Source of the DNA: an uncultured Bacillaceae bacterium
GTDB taxonomy: Bacteria; Bacillota; Bacilli; Caldalkalibacillales; Caldalkalibacillaceae
Assembly: GCA_937967685.1 (NCBI GenBank)
Contig: CALBTX010000084.1
Coordinates: 1-11,469, forward strand
Direction of reading: 5' to 3'
Length of the DNA: 11,469 nt
In this document: positions 5,711-11,450 of the stretch, one piece after another
Numbering within the stretch: position 1 is the stretch's first letter
How the letters are laid out: every line of letters begins with the position of its first letter
Made by a program: the position numbers and the translations under genes
Notes under the pieces: generated by a model
Databases searched by the model: none
Seen by the model: the letters and a program-made list of their open reading frames with translations, nothing else
Told to the model about the DNA's origin: nothing

Positions 5711-6793
5711 CTACTCAATAATATTGTTTTCCTGATCATTAACCATATTGATCATCTCATCGGTGACTTCGATCCCTTGTGCTTCTGCCGCTTGCAAATT
5801 GAGAATGTAATCAAGCTGATCAGGAAACGTCACCGGAATTTCCCCAGGAGCTGTTCCGTTCTTCAAAATGTCCACTGCAATTTGTCCCGCTTGGTAGCCA
5901 TGGTCGTAATATTTAAAGCCGACAGTGGCGAAAGCGCCGCTCTCCACAGTATCCCGATCGCTGGAAAAGAATGGGATTTTATTTTCATTGGCGACTTCAA
6001 TGATTGCATCGACACCGCTGACGACCGTATTATCGAGCGTAATGTAAATGGCGTCTGCCCGTCCGACCAACGATTCGGCCGCCTGCTTCACTTCAGACGT
6101 GTTCGTCACAGCGGCCCGAACGACTTCAATATCGTGTTCGGCTAATGCTTCCTCGGCTTGATCGGTCATCACGACCGCATTAGGTTCCCCTTCGTTAATC
6201 ACCACGCCGACGGTTTGCACATCGGGAAAATGTTTGGCAATGAAATCCATCAGCTGGTTAATCGACTCGGGATTCGTATCTGAAGCACCGGTCACGTTGC
6301 CGCCCGGCTGCTCCAAATTATCGACAATGTTGGCATCCAGCGGATCGGTGACGGCCGCAAAGACGACCGGCATGTCTTCCACCTGTTCGACAATCGCTTG
6401 AGCTGAAGGCGTGGCGATCGCCAAAACAAGGTCATGCTCTCCGGTGGCAATGTCTTGGGCGATGGATAAATTGTTAGTAGAATCGGCCTGGGCATTGTTA
6501 TAATCGACAGTTAAATTGGTCCCTTCTTCAATCCCTTCGTCTTTCAAGGCGTCGATGAATCCTTCACGAGTCGCGTCAAGGGACGGATGCTCGACGTACT
6601 GGGAAATGGCGATAGCAAATGATTCGTCATCGGCTTCCGCATTTCCGCTGCCATTCTCGGTCGTATTCTTTGCGGTATTTTCTGTCGCATTTTCATTTTC
6701 ACTGCCAGCATTTTCACCGCCCGTGCCACAACCGGCGACTGCCAGCATGAACGCCGTGGATAAAAGCAGGAACAGCAAAATTTTTCTTTTCAA
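5711..6793 (-). CDS. ABC importer substrate-binding lipoprotein (TrpX-like)
   Basis: This 360-aa protein has a lipoprotein signal: basic MKRK, a hydrophobic stretch and a lipobox VAGC with the lipidated cysteine at residue 22. Residues 23-57 are a low-complexity N/E/G/T-rich linker, typical of surface lipoproteins. From about residue 60 it matches the ABC_sub_bind (COG2984) family: FAIAISQYVEHPSLDATREGF, then IAIATPSAQAIV, AVTDPLDANIV, GASDTNP and TVGFKYYDHGYQAGQIAVDIL near the C-terminus. Members bind aromatic amino acids or related small molecules outside the membrane. The start is TTG at 6793 behind AAAGGGGAT (8 nt). It is the first gene of the operon with permease and ATPase. No T-box leader is seen, unlike several known trpXYZ operons, so regulation is probably by a DNA-binding protein or other means. 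Confidence 0.9.
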   Translation of the reverse strand: MKRKILLFLLLSTAFMLAVAGCGTGGENAGSENENATENTAKNTTENGSGNAEADDESFAIAISQYVEHPSLDATREGFIDALKDEGIEEGTNLTVDYNNAQADSTNNLSIAQDIATGEHDLVLAIATPSAQAIVEQVEDMPVVFAAVTDPLDANIVDNLEQPGGNVTGASDTNPESINQLMDFIAKHFPDVQTVGVVINEGEPNAVVMTDQAEEALAEHDIEVVRAAVTNTSEVKQAAESLVGRADAIYITLDNTVVSGVDAIIEVANENKIPFFSSDRDTVESGAFATVGFKYYDHGYQAGQIAVDILKNGTAPGEIPVTFPDQLDYILNLQAAEAQGIEVTDEMINMVNDQENNIIE

Positions 6794-6889
6794 AAGAATA
6801 TCCCCTTTCTATTTTCTAGCAATGAAAGTTCTCCAATGCTACTAAATGATCATTCTGGAAGTCCGCCTAAAAAACTATTAGTCAACAAT

Positions 6890-6919
6890 ATATTATTAAA
6901 GATGACTAGCATAAGTCAA
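6890..6919 (-). promoter_or_regulatory. Candidate promoter of the ABC importer operon
   Basis: On the minus strand TTGACT (6919-6914), an 18-nt spacer and TAATAT (6895-6890) precede the lipoprotein start by about 95 bp. The -35 is part of an inverted repeat TGACT-N6-AGTCA (6903-6918), and further AGTCA copies occur at 6880-6884 and 6952-6956, suggesting an operator. The -10 assignment is soft because the region is a run of TA steps. Confidence 0.45.
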
Positions 6920-6985
6920 TTATAAAAAGTTGGATAAATCAAAAATAAACTAGTCAGGTCCATGAGACATTCAAATAAAAGCGGA

Positions 6986-7489
6986 TCACTCCCCCCAAGT
7001 TAACGGATGCGTCTCACTCGTCCCCAAAAATTCAATGCCATAGTGTGCCGCAAGAGCGAGCACTATCGTCCACACGAACAAGCTGACCGACATCCAAAAC
7101 GTCACCCATTGTTTTGGTGCTTTAAAAGCCATGGCCACAGCAGCGGCAATATGCGTTCCGGTAATGATGGGCGAGATGAGCGCCAAACCGGGCAACCCAT
7201 ATCGTGTCCATATCCGCTGTGCCCGCCTGCTTCGTTTAGACGTTCCTTCTTCTGCTTCATCCCCGTCGATGCCCTTCTTTATTTCTCTCCACTGATGGAA
7301 CCGTTCAAAGAGGACAATCAACAGAAAAACGGTGATCCAGTTGCCTAAAAAGCTGAGTATGGAAACCGGGAGAGGATGCAAACCGATTAAAATGCCGACT
7401 GGGATGACCACTGCCAGTTCCACCCACGGAATGGCCGCCAAAACAAATACTGCGACATATGTCCAATGTGCTAGAGATTCAATGAGCAT
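6986..7489 (-). CDS. Small multidrug export family membrane protein (COG2426)
   Basis: This 167-aa membrane protein resembles the Sm_multidrug_ex (COG2426) family: an N-terminal hydrophobic region WTYVAVFVLAAIPWVELAVV, then IPVGILIGLHPLPVSILSFLGNW, a charged cytoplasmic loop of about residues 62-95 (RFHQWREIKKGIDGDEAEE and KRSRRAQR), and two C-terminal membrane segments around 97-155 with GLPGLALISPIITGTHIA. About four to five membrane segments are seen. Despite the family name, direct evidence for drug export is thin, and it may be a general membrane protein. The ATG at 7489 has a GGGGTGA site. It lies 52 bp after the large exporter with no terminator or obvious promoter between, so the two are probably co-transcribed. 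Confidence 0.8.
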   Translation of the reverse strand: MLIESLAHWTYVAVFVLAAIPWVELAVVIPVGILIGLHPLPVSILSFLGNWITVFLLIVLFERFHQWREIKKGIDGDEAEEGTSKRSRRAQRIWTRYGLPGLALISPIITGTHIAAAVAMAFKAPKQWVTFWMSVSLFVWTIVLALAAHYGIEFLGTSETHPLTWGE

Positions 7490-7541
7490 ATCCGCTCACC
7501 CCATTGTGTTTATGTTTTTCAATTTGAATTTCGCTTTTCGA

Positions 7542-9056
7542 CTAGAATTCACTTTTTGACGGCGATACGCTCACCCGTTTGGTGAACAAAGACAGGACGA
7601 AAGCGATCAACGCCAGAATGAGCCCAAAGGTGAATGAGTCTTGCACGCCTTGAGCCAGTGCCGCTGCCTGATCTGCCGTTGTGGGATGATTGATTGAGGC
7701 CAAATATTTTTGTTGGCCGTTTGTCATGATGGTGATAAATAAGGCCGTACCAATGGCACCGGAGACCTGCATCAGTGTGTTCGCAATGGCCGCTCCGTGT
7801 GGATATAGACTGGGGGGCAATTGATTCAGTCCATTCGTTTGTGCTGGCATCATGACCATTGCAACGGAAACCATTAGCAGAGCATACAAAAAGACAATGG
7901 CGAGCGGCGTTGTTCCCTCATCAAGCGAACGTAACAAATATATCGTGATGGTTATCATCACCATACCAGGAATCAATAGCCAGCGCGGTCCGAATTTGTC
8001 AAACAAATAACCCATTACCGGGGATAAGGCACCGTTGATCAATCCACCCGGCAACATCACCAGGCCGACAGTGACGGCGCTGAAGGAAAGCACATTAAGC
8101 AAGTAAATGGGCAGAACTATCATCGTGGCAAACATCGTCATCATGACGATGATCATTTGAACGAGGGCCAGACTAAACATCGGGTAGGCCAAAGCCCGCA
8201 TATCAAGTATCGGTGTTTCCAGTTTCACCTGACGAAGGACAAACCAAACGAGGGCCGCCAGACCTACAATGAAAGACAGAGCCACACTCGGATCTGTCCA
8301 TCCTCCGGCGCCTTCACTGGCGGAACTGAATCCGAATACGACGCCTCCAAACCCAAGTGTGGATAAGACGACGGAGAGCCAGTCGATTTTCGGATGAGTT
8401 AACTTGGTCACGTTTTTCAAGGAAAATATGCCATAAAGGATGGATAGAACGGCAAAAGGGATAACAAAAAAGAATAGCCAGCGCCATGACAGATAGTTGA
8501 TAATAAATCCGGAAAGCGTCGGCCCGATAGCGGGAGCAAACATAATGACGAGTCCCATTAAGCCCATGATCCGCCCTCTTCGTTTTGGAGGAATAACAGC
8601 TAAAATGACATTCATGAGCAGCGGAATCATGATTCCGGTTCCAGCCGCCTGGATGATCCGTCCAAGCAATAAAAATGGAAACATGGGGGCGAAACCTGAG
8701 ATCACGGTCCCAAGCCCAAACAATGTCATCGAGACAATATACAATTGTCTCGTTGTAAATCGTTGTATCAGAAAGGCACTGACTGGAACCAGGATAGCGA
8801 CGATGAGCAAATAAACTGTTGTCAACCATTGTGCCGTACTTGGTTCAACCTGAAAAGCATTCATAATCGGCGTGATGGCCACGTTGAGCAAGGTTTCATT
8901 AAGGATGGCCACAAATGCGGCTGACAGCAGAACAGCTAGCAGTGAAAAGACATTGATATTTTGGTCGCAAGCAGGCACTGTCTGTTCCTGTTGTGGTTCG
9001 TCATCTTGCCATTCCCTGTCATCATTGGCCATACGCTGTGACTCAGTTTTTTGCAT
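7542..9056 (-). CDS. DHA2-family multidrug efflux MFS transporter (EmrB/QacA type)
   Basis: This 504-aa proton-driven exporter has a polar N-terminal tail of about 35 residues and then 14 predicted membrane segments. Visible family motifs include the TM1 region VAILNETLLNVAITPIMNAF, TVYLLIVAILVPVSAFLIQRF with the motif-A-like loop (QRFTTRQLYIVS), LLGRIIQAAGTGIMIPLLMN, and the motif-C-like GLVIMFAPAIGPTLSGF in TM5, marking drug/proton antiport. It resembles LmrB/Mdr-like pumps, but the drug cannot be named. The frame opens at an ATG at 9071, but that codon overlaps the GGGAGG ribosome site (9069-9064). ATG at 9056, 7 nt after it, is the true start (MQKTESQRM). Its leader has a strong promoter and an attenuator-like structure, so it is probably induced by an antibiotic acting on the ribosome (inferred). 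Confidence 0.93.
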   Translation of the reverse strand: MQKTESQRMANDDREWQDDEPQQEQTVPACDQNINVFSLLAVLLSAAFVAILNETLLNVAITPIMNAFQVEPSTAQWLTTVYLLIVAILVPVSAFLIQRFTTRQLYIVSMTLFGLGTVISGFAPMFPFLLLGRIIQAAGTGIMIPLLMNVILAVIPPKRRGRIMGLMGLVIMFAPAIGPTLSGFIINYLSWRWLFFFVIPFAVLSILYGIFSLKNVTKLTHPKIDWLSVVLSTLGFGGVVFGFSSASEGAGGWTDPSVALSFIVGLAALVWFVLRQVKLETPILDMRALAYPMFSLALVQMIIVMMTMFATMIVLPIYLLNVLSFSAVTVGLVMLPGGLINGALSPVMGYLFDKFGPRWLLIPGMVMITITIYLLRSLDEGTTPLAIVFLYALLMVSVAMVMMPAQTNGLNQLPPSLYPHGAAIANTLMQVSGAIGTALFITIMTNGQQKYLASINHPTTADQAAALAQGVQDSFTFGLILALIAFVLSLFTKRVSVSPSKSEF

Positions 9057-9063
9057 TAAAAAA

Positions 9064-9209
9064 CCTCCCATTCCAAACGGACAGGAGTCACGTCTTGCAT
9101 CTCAAAAATAGAGAGCTCAGCCTGCAAGCTTGATTCTCATTGCATGCATGAAAAACGTCACACTAATCCTGTCCCGAAAATTGTTCATGCTTTCGAAAAA
9201 CAGGATTAG
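9064..9209 (-). promoter_or_regulatory. Candidate translational attenuator of the MFS exporter
   Basis: Four pairing segments are seen on the minus strand. Segment 1 (9209-9200, CTAATCCTGT) pairs with segment 2 (9172-9163, ACAGGATTAG) over 10 bp, extended by CGAAA/TTTCG (9195-9191 with 9179-9175). Segment 2 also contains GGACAGGA (9174-9167), which pairs perfectly over 8 bp with TCCTGTCC in segment 3 (9086-9079). Segment 3 CTCCTGTCC (9087-9079) folds back on segment 4 (9074-9065), which contains most of the exporter's GGGAGG site: 9 bp including two G-U pairs, one bulge and a 4-nt loop. This 1:2/3:4 versus 2:3 logic is that of ermC-type attenuators. Segments 1 and 2 lie within the leader ORF. 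No folding program was run. Confidence 0.6.
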
Positions 9210-9227
9210 AGGAGCATATCGATTCAT
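9117..9227 (-). CDS. Putative 36-aa leader peptide of the MFS exporter
   Basis: This short ORF starts with ATG at 9227 behind AGAAAGGA, with only 3 nt between the site and the start, and ends at TGA (9119-9117). The peptide begins MNRYAPLILFFESMNNF and continues RDRISVTFFMHAMRIKLAG. Codons 7-10 coincide with pairing segment 1 and codons 19-22 with segment 2 of the attenuator, so a ribosome paused around codons 8-13 would mask segment 1. The hydrophobic LILFF run is placed where erm leaders carry their stalling sequence, but it matches none of the known stall motifs I recall (IFVI, IAVV, RLR). It is not a known family; the evidence is position, ribosome site and structure. Confidence 0.5.
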   Translation of the reverse strand: MNRYAPLILFFESMNNFRDRISVTFFMHAMRIKLAG

Positions 9228-9247
9228 CCGTCCTTTCTTAATCGATA
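9217..9247. repeat. Inverted repeat at the exporter transcription start
   Basis: TATCGATT (9217-9224) and AATCGATA (9240-9247) are perfect 8-bp arms separated by 15 bp, starting at the predicted transcription start. As DNA it could be a repressor operator; as RNA it would be a 5' hairpin displaying the leader peptide's ribosome site and ATG in its loop. Confidence 0.6.
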
Positions 9248-9253
9248 GTTAAT

Positions 9254-9282
9254 AAAATAACAAAATCAGTGAAATGTGTCAA
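9254..9282 (-). promoter_or_regulatory. Sigma-A promoter of the MFS exporter
   Basis: On the minus strand a perfect TTGACA (9282-9277), a 17-nt spacer and TATTTT (9259-9254). Transcription should begin near 9247, giving a leader of about 190 nt before the exporter start. Confidence 0.7.
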
Positions 9283-9380
9283 CAAAAAGTTTTAGAAATG
9301 GGGATGCTTGTCCCTGGAGAGATTAAAGTTTTCCCGGCTGCTTAAGCTGATGAGTTTTTCTCTTCCATCGCTTTCTAAGG

Positions 9381-9386
9381 TATAAT
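9381..9386 (+). promoter_or_regulatory. Probable -10 element of the phosphatase gene
   Basis: A perfect TATAAT lies 52 bp before the start codon. The -35 region (TTTCTC or TTCTCT, about 9357-9363) is poor, so the promoter may be weak or need an activator. Confidence 0.5.
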
Positions 9387-9437
9387 AGGAAATAACAAAG
9401 AAGTTACGAGCGTATGAACATCAATGGAGGGAAGCCA

Positions 9438-10238
9438 ATGAGTGAAGAAACATTTAAAGACATATATGAACAAGCGTTATCATGGGTTTCGGAAGCAGGT
9501 CAAGCTTTAAGCAAAGCGATCAAACAAACGATTCAAGTGGAATACAAAACATCTGTCAACGATCTTGTCACTGCGATGGACCGTCAAACAGAACAATTTT
9601 TTGTTCAAAAAATTAAGGCACACTATCCAGATCATCGTATTCTTGGTGAGGAAGGGATGGCCGGAGAGGAAACATTTGATCCACAGCAGGAAATCGTCTG
9701 GATCATTGATCCGATCGACGGGACGACCAATTTTGTACATATGAAGCGTCACTTTGCCATATCGATCGGTATATTTGAACGAGGTGAGCCGCGGATTGGC
9801 ATCATTTATGATCCGGTTGCCAAAGAGTGTTTCAGTGCACTAAACGGAGCGGGGGCGTATTTGAACGAACAGCCGCTGAAACCATTGGAAGAGGGGACGG
9901 TGGAGAGAGCGGTTTTGGGCATAAACGGGATGTGGCTTGTCCCCAACCGGCATGGGGATGACCGCAAAATGCAGAACATCGTGCAAAACGTGCGGGGAGT
10001 TCGCTCCATTTGCTCGGCCGCTTTGGAGATGGCTTATGTGGCCAGCGGCCGTTTGGACGGCTATTTGTCCCTGCACTTAAAGCCGTGGGATTTTGCAGGG
10101 GGACTGGTCATCTTAAAGGAATTGGGCGCGCGTCTTAGCACCGTGAACGGAGAAACGCTGCCTGTGTTTGAGCCGACTTCTGTGTTCGTCGCCAGACCGA
10201 AGCTGCACGAAGAGATTTTGGACACATTTTTGGCCTAA
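9438..10238 (+). CDS. Inositol monophosphatase family protein (YktC/SuhB-like)
   Basis: This 266-aa enzyme has the metal-binding motifs of the lithium-sensitive phosphatase family: GEEG at 70-73, DPIDGTTNF at 91-99 and the second-half WDFAGG at 217-222. Such enzymes use two or three Mg2+ ions to hydrolyse phosphomonoesters, for example inositol-1-phosphate, and some act on fructose-1,6-bisphosphate or NADP. Closest in memory is B. subtilis YktC. The frame begins at an ATG at 9414, but that codon has no ribosome site; the ATG at 9438 follows GGAGGG with about 7 nt spacing and gives the usual length. It converges with the YlaF-like gene, with only 15 bp between the stop codons and no clear terminator. 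The true substrate is not decidable here. Confidence 0.92.
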   Translation: MSEETFKDIYEQALSWVSEAGQALSKAIKQTIQVEYKTSVNDLVTAMDRQTEQFFVQKIKAHYPDHRILGEEGMAGEETFDPQQEIVWIIDPIDGTTNFVHMKRHFAISIGIFERGEPRIGIIYDPVAKECFSALNGAGAYLNEQPLKPLEEGTVERAVLGINGMWLVPNRHGDDRKMQNIVQNVRGVRSICSAALEMAYVASGRLDGYLSLHLKPWDFAGGLVILKELGARLSTVNGETLPVFEPTSVFVARPKLHEEILDTFLA

Positions 10239-10253
10239 AAGTGGGATAGACGA

Positions 10254-10433
10254 CTAGTTGTCATCTTTCAGCCATCTTTTCTTTAAGACGAATCCGAAAC
10301 CAATGATCAAAACCGAAGCGATCAAGGAAGCGAGAGCACCGCTCACGCTTCTTTCACCGATCGATATGCCTGTTAAAACAAAACAAAACATGCCTGATGC
10401 GGCAATAAGAAAAAAGACGACGTTTCTACTCAT
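10254..10433 (-). CDS. YlaF-like small membrane protein (DUF5325)
   Basis: This 59-aa protein has two hydrophobic segments (NVVFFLIAASGMFCFVLTGI and ALASLIASVLIIGFGFVL) joined by a short polar turn (SIGERSVSG), and ends in a basic KKRWLKDDN tail. That is the layout of Bacillus YlaF (DUF5325), a membrane protein of unknown function. The frame opens at TTG 10448, but ATG at 10433 follows GAGGATT with 7-nt spacing and is preferred. It has its own promoter (10515-10523) and a tandem repeat in its leader. Confidence 0.75.
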   Translation of the reverse strand: MSRNVVFFLIAASGMFCFVLTGISIGERSVSGALASLIASVLIIGFGFVLKKRWLKDDN

Positions 10434-10479
10434 GATCAATCCTCGCAATCAGCGCTTTGCTATCAATGCCGTATTATTT

Positions 10480-10505
10480 TAATCGTTATGGCTAATCGTC
10501 ATGGC
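10480..10505. repeat. Tandem 13-bp repeat in the ylaF-like leader
   Basis: Two adjacent copies, TAATCGTTATGGC (10480-10492) and TAATCGTCATGGC (10493-10505), match at 12 of 13 positions. They lie just after the predicted -10 of the minus-strand promoter, so they could be a two-site operator or a simple duplication. Confidence 0.7.
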
Positions 10506-10514
10506 GATTTAATA

Positions 10515-10523
10515 ATTATAGCA
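10515..10523 (-). promoter_or_regulatory. Extended -10 promoter for the YlaF-like gene
   Basis: On the minus strand TGCTATAAT (10523-10515) is a perfect extended -10. The -35 region (AACTTG at 17 nt) is poor, which an extended -10 can tolerate. Distance to the start codon is about 80 bp. Confidence 0.55.
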
Positions 10524-10620
10524 TATACCATATCGTTCAAGTTGCCAACGTTGATCCGGGGGGTGTACACTGTTAATGTTATCTGTCATGGGGCAGGGCG
10601 GATAAAAAGGGGGGGATAGC

Positions 10621-10935
10621 ATGATTATCGACTATATCCATAGTTGGACGAGTTCGGCCCAAACATCATTTATGATTTTTTATGTCATCGTGACCATATT
10701 AGCGATCATTAATTATAAATTAGGATTTGCCCGAAAGCTACCGATACTCAAATCAGCACTTATTTATGTCTTATTGGCTGTCGGCGGGGTGATTCTGGCC
10801 ATCCTTGGTTTACAGCTGCCCATTGCCGAGATTTTAGTGATCGGGGTTGTTGTTCTGGCGATTGTCCGTTTGAAGCTGGGACACAACCTTGGCGAAGATG
10901 AAAGGGAAAACTTTAGATCGTCTCCCAAACGGTAA
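10621..10935 (+). CDS. ylaH: YlaH-like membrane protein
   Basis: This 104-aa protein resembles YlaH of Bacillus: an N-terminal polar part (MIIDYIHSWTSSAQ), then three membrane segments (about 18-32, 43-62, 65-82) separated by YKLGFARKLPILK, and a charged C-terminal tail (RLKLGHNLGEDERENFRSSPKR). The function is unknown; B. subtilis ylaH lies just after typA. The ATG at 10621 is behind a GGGGGG run. No clear sigma-A promoter is visible in front (best is a weak TTGATC-N17-TAATGT at 10551-10579). It is followed after 23 bp by a soluble protein gene and likely shares its transcript and terminator. Confidence 0.8.
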   Translation: MIIDYIHSWTSSAQTSFMIFYVIVTILAIINYKLGFARKLPILKSALIYVLLAVGGVILAILGLQLPIAEILVIGVVVLAIVRLKLGHNLGEDERENFRSSPKR

Positions 10936-10958
10936 ATGTGTGTGAAAGGGGCATCAAG

Positions 10959-11240
10959 ATGAAATTGGCAGATGCGCTGTTTAATTGGCTGCAGATGAAA
11001 CATGTGGCCGAAGTGCGTCCTGATGATCAGGCGGCTCAAGAAACGTATTCGTTCTTCGAGCGAATGCTGAAAGAAGATTTTAAGCTGGAAAATATTGAAG
11101 TGAAAATGGAAGATTCAATGTATACAGTTTATTTTGTTTTAGAAGGCGAAGAGCAAGAAAAGCAATTCCCCGCCTCATCCGTTCATCAGCTTTTGCATGA
11201 CATTGAAGGTCATGACATTGAAGGTACTGATCGCGTCTAG
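10959..11240 (+). CDS. Small soluble protein of unknown function
   Basis: I do not recognise this 93-aa protein. It is acidic, with an N-terminal helix (MKLADALFNWLQMKHVAEVRP), a likely helical middle (AAQETYSFFERMLKEDF) and a beta-like C-terminal half (LENIEVKMEDSMYTVYFVLE). The C-terminus carries two copies of HDIEG from a perfect 15-bp tandem repeat, then TDRV. Start: the frame opens at ATG 10938, but ATG 10959 has AAAGGGG (10945-10951) with about 7-nt spacing. It is 23 bp after the YlaH-like gene, so it is probably co-transcribed with it. The stop codon lies in the loop of the terminator hairpin. Confidence 0.75.
   Translation: MKLADALFNWLQMKHVAEVRPDDQAAQETYSFFERMLKEDFKLENIEVKMEDSMYTVYFVLEGEEQEKQFPASSVHQLLHDIEGHDIEGTDRV
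11196..11225 (+). repeat. Perfect 15-bp in-frame tandem repeat
   Basis: CATGACATTGAAGGT occurs twice in direct succession (11196-11210 and 11211-11225), adding HDIEG twice at residues 80-84 and 85-89. Identical copies suggest a recent slippage event; the second copy runs into the first arm of the terminator. Confidence 0.95.
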
Positions 11241-11258
11241 GTGGTCAGTACCTTTTTT
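11221..11258 (+). terminator. Rho-independent terminator of the ylaH-like operon
   Basis: AAGGTACTGATC (11221-11232) and GGTCAGTACCTT (11243-11254) pair over 12 bp with one G-U pair, enclose a 10-nt loop that holds the gene's stop codon, and are followed by a run of six Ts ending at 11258 that overlaps the arm. Confidence 0.95.
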
Positions 11259-11265
11259 CCATGCA

Positions 11266-11305
11266 TTAACATTTTTATCTTTCCGAATATATGATACTAT
11301 AGTAT
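11266..11305 (+). promoter_or_regulatory. Candidate promoter with palindrome for the truncated gene
   Basis: A -35 TTAACA (11266-11271), an 18-nt spacer and a -10 TATGAT (11290-11295) are followed at once by a perfect 12-bp palindrome ATACTATAGTAT (11294-11305) spanning the expected start site. This would suit a repressor operator. The leader to the start codon would be about 150 nt. Confidence 0.5.
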
Positions 11306-11388
11306 TAGGCGAAAAATACTCATAATAGGTAGAAAGCACTTCTTGATGTTTTGTTTTGTCAAACAAACGAATGAAGATCACCCATTTT

Positions 11389-11402
11389 CGTAAACGCTTA
11401 CA
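11389..11402. promoter_or_regulatory. Candidate cre (CcpA) box upstream of the truncated gene
   Basis: CGTAAACGCTTACA matches the cre consensus TGWNANCGNTNWCA at every fixed position except the first. It lies about 90 bp after the predicted start site and 49 bp before the start codon, so it could act as a roadblock. The symmetric TAAACGCTTA core is typical. Confidence 0.5.
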
Positions 11403-11450
11403 TTTTCGTTGGCTAAAGATGAGCTTCAAATGGGAAGGGGAGCACCAAGA

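Noticed and set aside
6794..6985. T-box riboswitch before the TrpX-like operon
   Set aside because: No T-box core, no terminator/antiterminator pair and too little room for a full leader.
8314..8829. 171-aa minus-strand ORF inside the MFS exporter
   Set aside because: It overlaps the exporter in another frame on the same strand; its composition looks random (W, H, Y and C rich), while the exporter frame shows clear family motifs.
9057..9247. Transcriptional attenuator (terminator) in the exporter leader
   Set aside because: No GC-rich hairpin followed directly by a long T-run is found before the exporter start; the alternative pairings instead involve its ribosome site.
10243..10262. Near-palindrome GACGACTAGTTGTC between the convergent stop codons as a bidirectional terminator
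   Set aside because: The stem is short and AT/GC mixed, with no T-run on either strand.
11175..11429. 84-aa minus-strand ORF at the right end
   Set aside because: It crosses the strong terminator, the promoter and the end of the preceding gene, with no ribosome site or domain.
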